Source: JANQGH01 sp039819285 (GTDB taxonomy: Bacteria > Pseudomonadota > Alphaproteobacteria > DSM-16000 > Inquilinaceae). Taken from it: a DNA stretch of 39,639 bases. Numbering within the stretch: position 1 is the stretch's first letter; each line of letters begins with the position of its first letter. The position numbers and the translations under genes are program-made. The stretch is from NCBI GenBank assembly GCA_039819285.1, contig JBCBSH010000010.1:1-39639 (forward strand). The letters are read 5' to 3'. Under the pieces are notes generated by a model that saw nothing but the letters and a program-made list of their open reading frames with translations, ran no database searches and was not told the origin of the DNA. Positions 8,324-15,583 of this stretch are shown here, in pieces.

Positions 8324-9264
8324 GGCGGGCTCTCGCGATCGCAGAGCGCAGCGTAAAGGGTGTCAAGACCGGGCTTGCGGACACGAATCTCGTCGATCTC
8401 GAGTGCCTTCAGTTCGGCTTCGATGTCGGCGGCGGTGAGGTCTACGAAACCACGCCAGATCAGCCCCGATTCCGCCTCCGATAGCCCGACCCGGTGCAGG
8501 TGAACCGACACGTCTGGTGCCGGCCGTGTGACCAGCCTGACCATCATTTCGTGGCCGCCATCATAGTGTTCTGACACCAGCTCGCGGGGGCGGCCAACAG
8601 CGCGAACCTGGCCGTCGACCAGAATGGCAACGCGGTCGGCCAACCGTTCCGCCCGATCGAGTTCGTGGGTCGACAGCAAGATCGCCATACCGTCGTTGCG
8701 GAGGTCCCCGATCAGCGCAAGAACCCCGTCCAGCGCCGCCTGATCGACGGCCACCGTCGGCTCGTCCAGAACCAGCAGCGCGGGCTGGTGCAACAGCGCG
8801 CAGGCGATGTTTGTCCGCCTTTGGTAGCCGCCGGACAGCCTAGCCACCCGCCTGTGTTGATGCCCTGTCAATTGCGCGCGTTCCAGCGCCTCCGGTACGC
8901 GCGATTTCAGGTCCGCCCGAGACAGGCCGGAAAGACGGCCAAGCACAAAGAGGTTCTCGCGGACCGAAAGATGGTCGTAGAGCGCGATTTCCTGCGGCAC
9001 AAGGCCGATCTGCGCGCGCGCCTTGGATGAACGCGCAGGGTCTTTGCCGAGCACGCTGACGATGCCGGCCGCAGGGCGTAGCAAACCGCAGGCGGCGCGC
9101 ATGAATGTGGTCTTGCCGGCGCCATTGGGCCCGATCAACGCACAGATCTCGCCGCCGAATACTTCGAGGTTAACTGCCTTAAGGACGGGAAGGCCCGCCA
9201 GGGCGACATCGAGCGATCGGGCGGCAAGCACCGGCCCGTCCCGATCGCGGGATTGCTCAGCCAT
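8320..9264 (-). CDS. ABC transporter ATP-binding protein
   Basis: 314 residues from the ATG at 9264. Walker A is GPNGAGKTT, the Q-loop lies in GLVPQEIALYDHLSVRENL, the signature is LSGGYQRR, Walker B is LLVLDEPTVAVD and the switch histidine is in LLSTHELD. This matches the DrrA/CcmA-like subfamily that pairs with ABC-2 permeases. A C-terminal extension of about 90 residues follows the nucleotide-binding domain. I chose the ATG at 9264 because it overlaps the end of crtE by eight bases and the ABC fold starts just after it. A longer frame to 9315 would lie within crtE without ABC similarity. Partner of the downstream permease. Confidence 0.92.
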   Translation of the reverse strand: MAEQSRDRDGPVLAARSLDVALAGLPVLKAVNLEVFGGEICALIGPNGAGKTTFMRAACGLLRPAAGIVSVLGKDPARSSKARAQIGLVPQEIALYDHLSVRENLFVLGRLSGLSRADLKSRVPEALERAQLTGHQHRRVARLSGGYQRRTNIACALLHQPALLVLDEPTVAVDQAALDGVLALIGDLRNDGMAILLSTHELDRAERLADRVAILVDGQVRAVGRPRELVSEHYDGGHEMMVRLVTRPAPDVSVHLHRVGLSEAESGLIWRGFVDLTAADIEAELKALEIDEIRVRKPGLDTLYAALCDRESPP

Positions 9265-10171
9265 TGAGGTGCGGTTCAAACACCGTACGCAGATAGGGCG
9301 CGAGTGCGGGCGCAACGGGCGAACACCCGTCGATCAGGCTCACCGCCTGCTCCATGTGAAAGCGGGCTCCGTTGCGGGTCTCCATGACGCCGTCGACGGT
9401 AAGCAGCGTCGGTTTGTCACCGTCCTGTCGAACATCCTTGCCGATACTGGCCTGGTCCGCGGTGGCATCCAAGATGTCATCGACGGTTTGGAACACCTCG
9501 CCGATATGGTCGGCCGCGTCGCGCATCTTGTCCGCCCGTGGACCGTCGACGGACGCGACGAGAAGGCCGATGTCGACCGCCGCGCCGATCAGTGCGCCGG
9601 TCTTGCGTCGGTTCAGTTCACGCAAGGCCCGCCTGTCGTTCAATTCTGACCCGCACCGGAGGTCGATTTCCTGGCCGCCCACCAAACCGGCCAGTCCGGC
9701 GGAATCCGCCAAGCGGGCGGTGATGCCGAGCTTCGTGTCATTCGCCAGGCCGGTCGTTGCCGTTACGACGGCAAATGCTCGGGTTAGCAAGGCAATAGAG
9801 GCGAGGATTGCCATGTCCTCGCCGAAAAGCCTGTGAGTGGTCGGCAGCCCACGGCGCCTCGCCGCATCGTCCATCGACGGCAGATCGTCCAAGATCAGTG
9901 AGGCGGCATGGATCATCTCGACGGCGCAAGCCGGGTCGATCGCCTTCCCAACATCGCCGCCAAACTGCTGAACGGTGAGCAGGGTCACGACAGGTCGGAA
10001 GCGCTTGCCGGGCGATGTCAGGGCATGACGCATGGCCTGGGCGACCTGGCCATCTCGCGTAGCGTCGCTGGTCGTCAATGCATCCAGGCGCAGGTCGATC
10101 CACCCTTTGAGTGCATCCGGCTGTTGGGCGGTGCGGTCCATAGCGTCGCTGAAGTTCGATTGACGGCGCAT
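9257..10171 (-). CDS. crtE: Geranylgeranyl diphosphate synthase
   Basis: Prenyltransferase expected to elongate farnesyl diphosphate to GGPP for CrtB. 304 residues. The first aspartate-rich motif is LILDDLPSMDD (Asp95, Asp96, Asp101, Asp102), the second is VDDILD (Asp231, Asp232, Asp235), and the GKRFRP and GDKPTLL motifs are present. Chain length cannot be settled by eye: a farnesyl diphosphate synthase has almost the same motifs, but the setting in a crt cluster favours GGPP. A GGAGGAA ribosome-binding site lies at 10184-10190; a second ATG at 10141 is a less likely start. The gene overlaps the ABC ATPase gene and leads that operon. Confidence 0.9.
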   Translation of the reverse strand: MRRQSNFSDAMDRTAQQPDALKGWIDLRLDALTTSDATRDGQVAQAMRHALTSPGKRFRPVVTLLTVQQFGGDVGKAIDPACAVEMIHAASLILDDLPSMDDAARRRGLPTTHRLFGEDMAILASIALLTRAFAVVTATTGLANDTKLGITARLADSAGLAGLVGGQEIDLRCGSELNDRRALRELNRRKTGALIGAAVDIGLLVASVDGPRADKMRDAADHIGEVFQTVDDILDATADQASIGKDVRQDGDKPTLLTVDGVMETRNGARFHMEQAVSLIDGCSPVAPALAPYLRTVFEPHLNG

Positions 10172-10212
10172 TGGTTACGGCCGTTCCTCCGCGCTGGATG
10201 ATGCGATCCGGC

Positions 10213-10236
10213 AAAAAACCCGGCTGGCGTCCCGGG
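10213..10236 (-). terminator. Intrinsic terminator or attenuator in the crtE leader
   Basis: Read on the minus strand, CCCGG-8-CCGGG is followed directly by six T residues. It lies 42 bases before the crtE ATG. It could end the upstream oxygenase transcript. However, a separate crtE promoter would then have to fit into about 40 bases that also hold the ribosome-binding site, so control by early termination is an alternative. Confidence 0.5.
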
Positions 10237-10295
10237 GGACCGACTTCGAGCTTGAGCCATGATCAGTAAGCGACTGGCAATACACACGCCAGCGA

Positions 10296-10324
10296 GGCCG
10301 GTCAACGCTGGCTGATGACCGGCC
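10296..10324 (-). terminator. Strong hairpin downstream of the oxygenase gene
   Basis: GGCCGGTCA and TGACCGGCC form a perfect nine-base-pair stem with an 11-base loop, 32 bases past the oxygenase stop. No T tract follows on either strand, so it may act as a Rho-assisted or processing stem rather than a classical terminator. Confidence 0.45.
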
Positions 10325-10355
10325 CGATCAATGGAGGGAGGCTCGGGCGCTCCGG

Positions 10356-11072
10356 CTATTCGGCGGCTTGAACACCGGTCGGAAGTCCGGCCCGTGCGAA
10401 CGGATTGCTGATTGAGATGCCGGGATTTGGGTAATAGTCGACGAACAGATTGATCCGCGGCTTGCGGCCGGAATGTCGAACGGAATGCCGCATGCGATTG
10501 TTGAAATCATAGGCACGGCCGGCCGCCATGGCGACATTGCGACCACCGATTTTGTAGCGAACACCGGCATTGCCATCGATCGCGACGTGGATGCGGTGGG
10601 CGCGCTCCGCCATCGGTTGGCCATCCGTGTGAGGGTCGATGCGCAATCCTGGCTGCAGGCGTACAAGCGCCAGCCGCGTTATGACGCCGCGTGGTGTGCG
10701 CAGCGCGGCAATGGTCTGATCGACGATCGGCTCCAGCACCTCGCGCCACTCCGACCAGTCCGGAAAGGTGTAGACGGGGCCAAGATCGGTTTCTTCGCGC
10801 TTGATCGGCATGAAGTCGGCCGCATCGACGCCACGGACAGTGGCCCAGTGCTGCACCAGGTCCTCCAAATGAGGGAAGCCGAGCGTGTTGTAGCGGGGAT
10901 GCCACTCATGTTTGAACAGAATCGACTGGGCCGTCGCGTGTGCCCCGGCGGCAAGCGCCTCCTGGCGAAACGTGTTGGCCGTCCACGCTTCCTCTGGCAG
11001 CGACGCCAGCTTCTGCTTCAGGCTTTCGGTCTTAACCGGACCCAGATCCTTGATCGGTGTGCCGATATCCAT
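10356..11072 (-). CDS. Aspartyl/asparaginyl beta-hydroxylase-type 2-oxoglutarate oxygenase
   Basis: 238 residues. The C-terminal half carries the double-stranded beta-helix iron site: LRIDPHTDG (His148, Asp150) and NNRMRHSV (His196), with PRINLF (Arg206) as the likely 2-oxoglutarate salt bridge. This fits the aspartyl/asparaginyl hydroxylase family of Fe(II)/2-oxoglutarate enzymes. The N-terminal 100 residues are less recognisable. There is no signal peptide, so it should be cytoplasmic. GAGAGAGG upstream is a good ribosome-binding site. It lies just before crtE on the same strand, separated by two hairpins. A role in carotenoid tailoring is possible but nothing in the sequence proves it; known carotenoid ring hydroxylases belong to other families. 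Confidence 0.85.
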   Translation of the reverse strand: MDIGTPIKDLGPVKTESLKQKLASLPEEAWTANTFRQEALAAGAHATAQSILFKHEWHPRYNTLGFPHLEDLVQHWATVRGVDAADFMPIKREETDLGPVYTFPDWSEWREVLEPIVDQTIAALRTPRGVITRLALVRLQPGLRIDPHTDGQPMAERAHRIHVAIDGNAGVRYKIGGRNVAMAAGRAYDFNNRMRHSVRHSGRKPRINLFVDYYPNPGISISNPFARAGLPTGVQAAE

Positions 11073-11145
11073 GCCGCGACCTCTCTCGCCAATTCAGGCG
11101 GGCTTGGCGATGACGTTCTGCGCACAAGAAAACGCATGCGCGTTC

Positions 11146-11191
11146 TTTTGCGCAAAACGCTACCTATTAGTACTTTTTGCAATAAAATTGC
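11146..11191 (-). promoter_or_regulatory. AT-rich upstream region with two perfect palindromes
   Basis: Upstream of the oxygenase gene, TTTTGCGCAAAA (11146-11157) is a perfect palindrome and GCAATAAAATTGC (11179-11191) is a perfect 5-3-5 inverted repeat. The surrounding 60 bases are strikingly AT-rich for this genome. A possible minus-strand promoter is TTAGCA-N16-TACTAA, overlapping the second repeat. They look like repressor sites; the binding protein is unknown. Confidence 0.4.
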
Positions 11192-11388
11192 TAATACAGA
11201 GATAATATGGTCGGGGGCGCAATCAAGGGAAGTGGGCGTTGTTTCGTCGCCAAATCAACGGGCTGCGACGATACGCGCAGCCGATGCGGCGGTTCCCGAC
11301 GGTTCTCGCCCCGAGATCCCCAGTGGCGATGATGTGGGGTCGCGGATGTTACGAGCAGGCCCGGTGAAAACCAACGGAGACGGCCTCG

Positions 11389-11509
11389 TGTCAGTCGGCA
11401 GTTCGCGTCTTGCTGTGGCAAGGTCGGCTAACCCTCGCGCCCCAGCGGCAAGCTTGGTGACTGACAGGGTGCCCGACCGCAGTTCACGAGGTTTTTACGG
11501 CGGTCGGGC
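11389..11509. other. Structured intergenic segment, candidate non-coding RNA
   Basis: Three perfect stems fall in 121 bases. TGTCAGTC (11389-11396) pairs with GACTGACA (11459-11466), enclosing the hairpin CTTGC-TGTG-GCAAG (11409-11422). Next comes GCCCGACCGC (11471-11480) pairing with GCGGTCGGGC (11500-11509) around a 19-base loop. No open frame of good quality lies here and I recognise no known RNA family. Strand is unknown. The rest of the 634-base gap (11073-11706) holds no gene that I can see. Confidence 0.35.
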
Positions 11510-11663
11510 CATTGAATCGGCTTGCGCGTGACAGCTCGGTCGGCCTAGGTTTCGGCCGCCGGTACGCGCTGGCTGAGGGGTCTAGCGGAATGCTGCGATT
11601 GCGGGTGCGCATGGTGGCACCATATGCAGTCGTGCGCCCTTGTCGCGCGCATAGTCATGGCAG

Positions 11664-11699
11664 TTTGACAGTCTAAGCACTTTGACAAAGCGGAATAAT
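11664..11699 (+). promoter_or_regulatory. Repeated TTTGACA boxes before the penicillin-binding protein gene
   Basis: TTTGACA occurs at 11664-11670 and again at 11681-11687, 17 bases apart, followed by AATAAT at 11694-11699. Each box looks like a sigma-70 -35 element, but the spacing to the AT-rich hexamer is wrong for either, so only a loose promoter call is possible. Confidence 0.3.
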
Positions 11700-11706
11700 C
11701 GCCACC

Positions 11707-14013
11707 GTGTCTGACCTATTCGATTTCGCCACGACGCTGGTGACGGCGGCCACGCCCCTGTTGGCGGGCCCGGTCGGTCCCATCGAACTGCCCGACATTG
11801 ATCGGCTGATGTCGAGTCGGAGAACTCAGGCCGAAAGCATCATCAACTATGCCGACGGGTCGTTTGCCGGCACGACGGCGGGCCGGCTGTCACGCTGGAC
11901 ACCGCTGGACGACCTGCCACCGCTGTTTCTCCAGGCGCTTCAGGCGTCAGAGGATGAGCGGTTCTTCGACCACAACGGGGTCGATCTGCTGGCCATATCG
12001 CGGGCCGCGGTTGACTGGGTGTCCAGCGGCCAACTGACGTCAGGCGGTTCGACGATCACGCAGCAGGTGATCAAGAACGTGATGCTCGACGCGAGCCAGT
12101 CGCTCGACCGCAAGCTGCAAGAGATCATGCTGGCCGTCCAGTTGGAGGCCATGTTCGACAAGGACGAGATCTTCGAGGTCTACGTCAATGCGATCTATTT
12201 TGGCCGCGGGCAGTGGGGTGCTGGCGACGCCGCCGAGGTTTGGTTCGGCCGACCCTGGGACACGCTCAGCATCGGCGAGATCGCCTTCCTGGCGGGCGTC
12301 ATTCAGGCGCCCTCGGCGCTTGATCCGAATAACAACCCCGACCAGGCCGTCGCCCGCCGGGACTATGTCCTCAATCAGATGTACGATGACGGCATCATTG
12401 ACCGCGAGGCGCGTGACGTCGCGCTGGCCGAACCGCTGGTGGCGAGTGAACGCGTCTACGAGGAGCGGGTGGACAGCTGGGTCGCCCATTCGTTGAGCCG
12501 TACGCTTGACTATTACGTCGCGCAAGACGTCGCCATTCGCGGCGGTTTTGTCATCGAAACCACGGTCGACCCGGCGGTGCAGGAACGCACGAGCGAGATC
12601 GTCCAGGACTACATGGCCGGCTTGGATGGGTTCGGGATTGCCGGAATGACCAATCTCGACGACGGCCTGGACGAGACCGATTGGGCTGAGGCCCAGGCCG
12701 TCCTGCCGAGAATACCAGTTGGATGGGCGCGAGGTATCGTTACCGCCGCGCCTGCGGACGGATCGCTGGCGGTCGCTCTGGCGGATGGGACCGAGGCGTC
12801 GATTGTCTTGGACGAACAGCCCGTGGCTGCGGATGCGATCACGGCGGCGGTCGATCTCGGCTCCATCGTCACGCTTTCTCCCCTGCCTGGCGCGCCAACC
12901 GAGGCTGGAGCCAGCGAAGAAGAGGCTGACGAAACCGCCGAGGTCAAACCCGACTCCCCTGAAGAGGAAGTTGCCGCCGGCGAAGCACCCGTCCGGTGGC
13001 AGCTTGAATCGATCCCGGAGCGGCAGGTCGCCGTGGTTGTGATGGAGACGGATACAGGCAATATCCGCAGCCTCATCGGCGGCTATGACCCGGGACTGTC
13101 CGAGTTTGATCGCAGCAATGCCATCCGCCAGCCGGGGTCCTCGATCAAGCCGTTGCTCTGGCTCGCCGCGCTGGAGGCCGGTCTTGAGTACGATCAAATG
13201 GTTCTGGACCTGCCCATCGAAGTACAGACCGCTGACGGCCGATGGCAGCCGGCCAACTATGGTGGCGACTTCGTTGGCACTGTGCCGTTGTTCACGGCCC
13301 TTGAGCGCAGCATCAATCTGGTCGCGGCGCGCCTGGCCTATGAAATCGGCGTGGAAACCTTCGCCAGCATGGCCGAGAGGGCCGGCGCCTATCCACCCGG
13401 TGAGATGGAACTGGTGCTTTCGTCTGCCCTGGGCAGCATCGGCACGACGCCCGTCTCCATGGCTGGCGCCTACGCCACCATCGCCAATGGGGGTGTGCCG
13501 GTTCGCCCGACACTTGTCAGCTCTATTCGTGACCCGCTGACCGGAAACGAGGTTTGGCAACCGCAACCAGGCTGGGGGCTGCCGTCGCCGGTCGCTGAGC
13601 CGATCACCGATCCGGAGTTAATCGACTATCTGACGTCGATGATGCGGGGTGTGACCACGCGCGGAACGGCGGCGCGGTCGTTCGCCAGCTTTGCCCACCC
13701 CGTCGCCGGCAAGACCGGCACCAGCCAGGACTTCCGCGATGCCTGGTTCATCGGCTTCACGCCGGAAATGGTCGTCGCGGTCTGGGTCGGGCGGGACGAC
13801 AACCAACCGATGGGCCGCGGCGACGCTGGCGGCGTCTTGGCCGCGCCGTTGGCGGCGGAGCTTTTCGCCATGCTTTACGAGGACGGTGTGCTGACGCAAG
13901 ACGCCAACTGGCAGTTGCTGGCGGCACGGGAAGGGGCATCGGGCGTCGTCGGTCTCGGCGAGACCGGGCCCTCGAATGCCGGGCAGTTCACAGGCACGGG
14001 CGGTCTCTACTGA
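11707..14013 (+). CDS. Class A penicillin-binding protein (transglycosylase/transpeptidase)
   Basis: Bifunctional peptidoglycan synthase of 768 residues, acting on the outer face of the inner membrane. The GT51 domain (about residues 60-230) has EDERFFDHNGVD (catalytic Glu82) and GGSTITQQ (113-120). The transpeptidase domain has SSIK (Ser478, Lys481), SIN (535-537) and KTGT (669-672). An acidic, low-complexity linker fills residues about 397-427. The start is the GTG at 11707: the frame has a stop at 11683 and no other start codon between. From this start only a weakly hydrophobic stretch (residues 4-25, interrupted by Asp6) is available as membrane anchor, which is unusual for the family. 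The gene after it follows by 23 bases. Confidence 0.93.
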   Translation: MSDLFDFATTLVTAATPLLAGPVGPIELPDIDRLMSSRRTQAESIINYADGSFAGTTAGRLSRWTPLDDLPPLFLQALQASEDERFFDHNGVDLLAISRAAVDWVSSGQLTSGGSTITQQVIKNVMLDASQSLDRKLQEIMLAVQLEAMFDKDEIFEVYVNAIYFGRGQWGAGDAAEVWFGRPWDTLSIGEIAFLAGVIQAPSALDPNNNPDQAVARRDYVLNQMYDDGIIDREARDVALAEPLVASERVYEERVDSWVAHSLSRTLDYYVAQDVAIRGGFVIETTVDPAVQERTSEIVQDYMAGLDGFGIAGMTNLDDGLDETDWAEAQAVLPRIPVGWARGIVTAAPADGSLAVALADGTEASIVLDEQPVAADAITAAVDLGSIVTLSPLPGAPTEAGASEEEADETAEVKPDSPEEEVAAGEAPVRWQLESIPERQVAVVVMETDTGNIRSLIGGYDPGLSEFDRSNAIRQPGSSIKPLLWLAALEAGLEYDQMVLDLPIEVQTADGRWQPANYGGDFVGTVPLFTALERSINLVAARLAYEIGVETFASMAERAGAYPPGEMELVLSSALGSIGTTPVSMAGAYATIANGGVPVRPTLVSSIRDPLTGNEVWQPQPGWGLPSPVAEPITDPELIDYLTSMMRGVTTRGTAARSFASFAHPVAGKTGTSQDFRDAWFIGFTPEMVVAVWVGRDDNQPMGRGDAGGVLAAPLAAELFAMLYEDGVLTQDANWQLLAAREGASGVVGLGETGPSNAGQFTGTGGLY

Positions 14014-14036
14014 GCGCGCGGGTTGCAGGAGCCATC

Positions 14037-15500
14037 ATGTCAGTCTTTGCCCGTGCCTCAACGCTCGGCGTCCTATTCAGCCTTGCCCTGCCGTTCGTTG
14101 CGCAGCAGGCACACTCCCAGACGCCAGATGCGCTCGACCAGTTGCGCGCCTTCTTGCCCTCGGACTCGGCGCTGGCCTTTGGCGAGCGGCTGGATGGTCC
14201 AGAGGGCACGGTTCTGGAGGATGTCGTTGTCGACCTGATCTGGCGTTCGTCTCGCATTCGTGCTGATCGCCTGCTGCTTGCGACCGAGGCCGGCGACCTG
14301 ACGGTCGAGTTGGACGGGGTTGTCTTGCGCAACGCGAGCGGGTCCTTGGCGGCTGATAGCCTGTCGTTCGATGCCAACGCGGCGGCGGTTCTGCGGTCCT
14401 GGGCCGAGGTTGAGGCGCCGAATGAGGACGTCGAAGAGAACGAAGCGGCACCGGCCGATGAGACGGATCCGGACCTTCCGCCGGGCAATCTGTCCGCTAA
14501 GAACCTGACGATCCGCACGACTTCGCAGCCGCCGACCCAAGGGTGGTTCGTTGGCGATGTGTTGGTGGAAGGTTTGACCTCCAACGCCGTCGAGCGGCTG
14601 GATTTCGTCAATCTCGTCGCCTATGCGGCCGGGCGCTTCCAGGCCGGGCGCATGGTCGTGGAGGGGATCGATATCGGCTGGTTCTCCCAGCTTTCCGGTG
14701 TTGACGACATCGTCGGCGGGCGCCTGCCGGAAGGCGGCGTGTCTCTGATGCTCGAAGACATGATGGCGCTTGATGCAAGCGGCCGGCCTTTCTTCGAGGT
14801 TAGCCACCTGCGTGCGTTCATTGACGGTGAGCCGGCTCCGGCAGTCGAGGCAGTCGAGGCAGTCGCTGGCGGAACGGAGGAGGCGGACGAGGTGGTGCCG
14901 GTTGGGCGTATCACGCTCGACTTTGCCGTCGACGACTTTGCACTTCCGATCGACACGCTCCGCCCCCTGCCGATCGCCGAGGAACTGGCGCTCGTCGCGC
15001 CGGAGACATTGAGCGGCAGTGTCCAGTTCGCTGGCACAATCGACGGCCCTGGGCAGCGGTTGTTGATCGAAACCGGACTGATTGACTTGGCGGATGTCGC
15101 TTTCATCGAGGGCTCGCTGGATCTGGCGGACGTGAGCTTCGCGCCCGACGCCCCGCAAATGCCGCTGGCCCTTATCCAGTTGCCGGGCTCCATCCCGATG
15201 TTCTCGATCGCCGGCGGCCGGCTTGACGTTGAAGATCACGGCCTCCTTTCAGGCCTCGAAGCCCAAGGCGTGCCTCCGCTCTCGGCAACGGTCGACAGCC
15301 TGTCGACGCGCCTGTCCAATCGCCTGCCGATGTTGTCGGGTCGCCTTGACGGCATTCTGGCCTGGTTGCGGGCCTTTGAGTCCGATGGGCGCGGAACGGT
15401 TCGGATTGAACCGGCGACGCCGGCGCCGGTCGTCGAGCTGCTGAGCTTAATGCTGATCAATCCGGACGGCGTGGCCGATCGCCTTGGCCTGTCCAGCTAG
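14037..15500 (+). CDS. Periplasmic protein of unknown function
   Basis: 487 residues. A Sec signal peptide is clear, with a hydrophobic core LGVLFSLALPFVA and likely cleavage near AHS-Q (about residue 27). The mature part is acidic and rich in beta-prone repeats of the type LTVELDGVVLRN, LSAKNLTIRTT and GRITLDFAVDDFALP. It has two Glu/Ala-rich linkers (about residues 123-147 and 275-293). The pattern resembles long beta-structured periplasmic proteins, such as the AsmA or DUF945 type, but I do not recognise the family. GCAGGAG precedes the ATG. It is sandwiched between a penicillin-binding protein and the OpgG/OpgD gene on the same strand, so an envelope role is likely. Confidence 0.75.
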   Translation: MSVFARASTLGVLFSLALPFVAQQAHSQTPDALDQLRAFLPSDSALAFGERLDGPEGTVLEDVVVDLIWRSSRIRADRLLLATEAGDLTVELDGVVLRNASGSLAADSLSFDANAAAVLRSWAEVEAPNEDVEENEAAPADETDPDLPPGNLSAKNLTIRTTSQPPTQGWFVGDVLVEGLTSNAVERLDFVNLVAYAAGRFQAGRMVVEGIDIGWFSQLSGVDDIVGGRLPEGGVSLMLEDMMALDASGRPFFEVSHLRAFIDGEPAPAVEAVEAVAGGTEEADEVVPVGRITLDFAVDDFALPIDTLRPLPIAEELALVAPETLSGSVQFAGTIDGPGQRLLIETGLIDLADVAFIEGSLDLADVSFAPDAPQMPLALIQLPGSIPMFSIAGGRLDVEDHGLLSGLEAQGVPPLSATVDSLSTRLSNRLPMLSGRLDGILAWLRAFESDGRGTVRIEPATPAPVVELLSLMLINPDGVADRLGLSS

Positions 15501-15583
15501 CCTGATCATCATCGCGCGCTTGCCGCACCGCCGCCAGGATTGTCAGTACAGTCTCTGTGACCACCAACGGGTTGAGGACCGCC

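Noticed and set aside
11389..11509. Cobalamin riboswitch, tmRNA, SRP RNA or tRNA in the structured gap
   Set aside because: None of the invariant motifs of these RNAs was found; kept only as an unnamed structured region.
12040..13566. A 508-codon minus-strand frame inside the penicillin-binding protein gene
   Set aside because: The plus strand encodes all GT51 and transpeptidase motifs; the opposite frame has no family character.
14073..15239. A 388-codon minus-strand frame opposite the periplasmic protein gene
   Set aside because: The plus-strand frame has a signal peptide, a ribosome-binding site and operon spacing; the minus frame has none and is Arg/Gln-rich.
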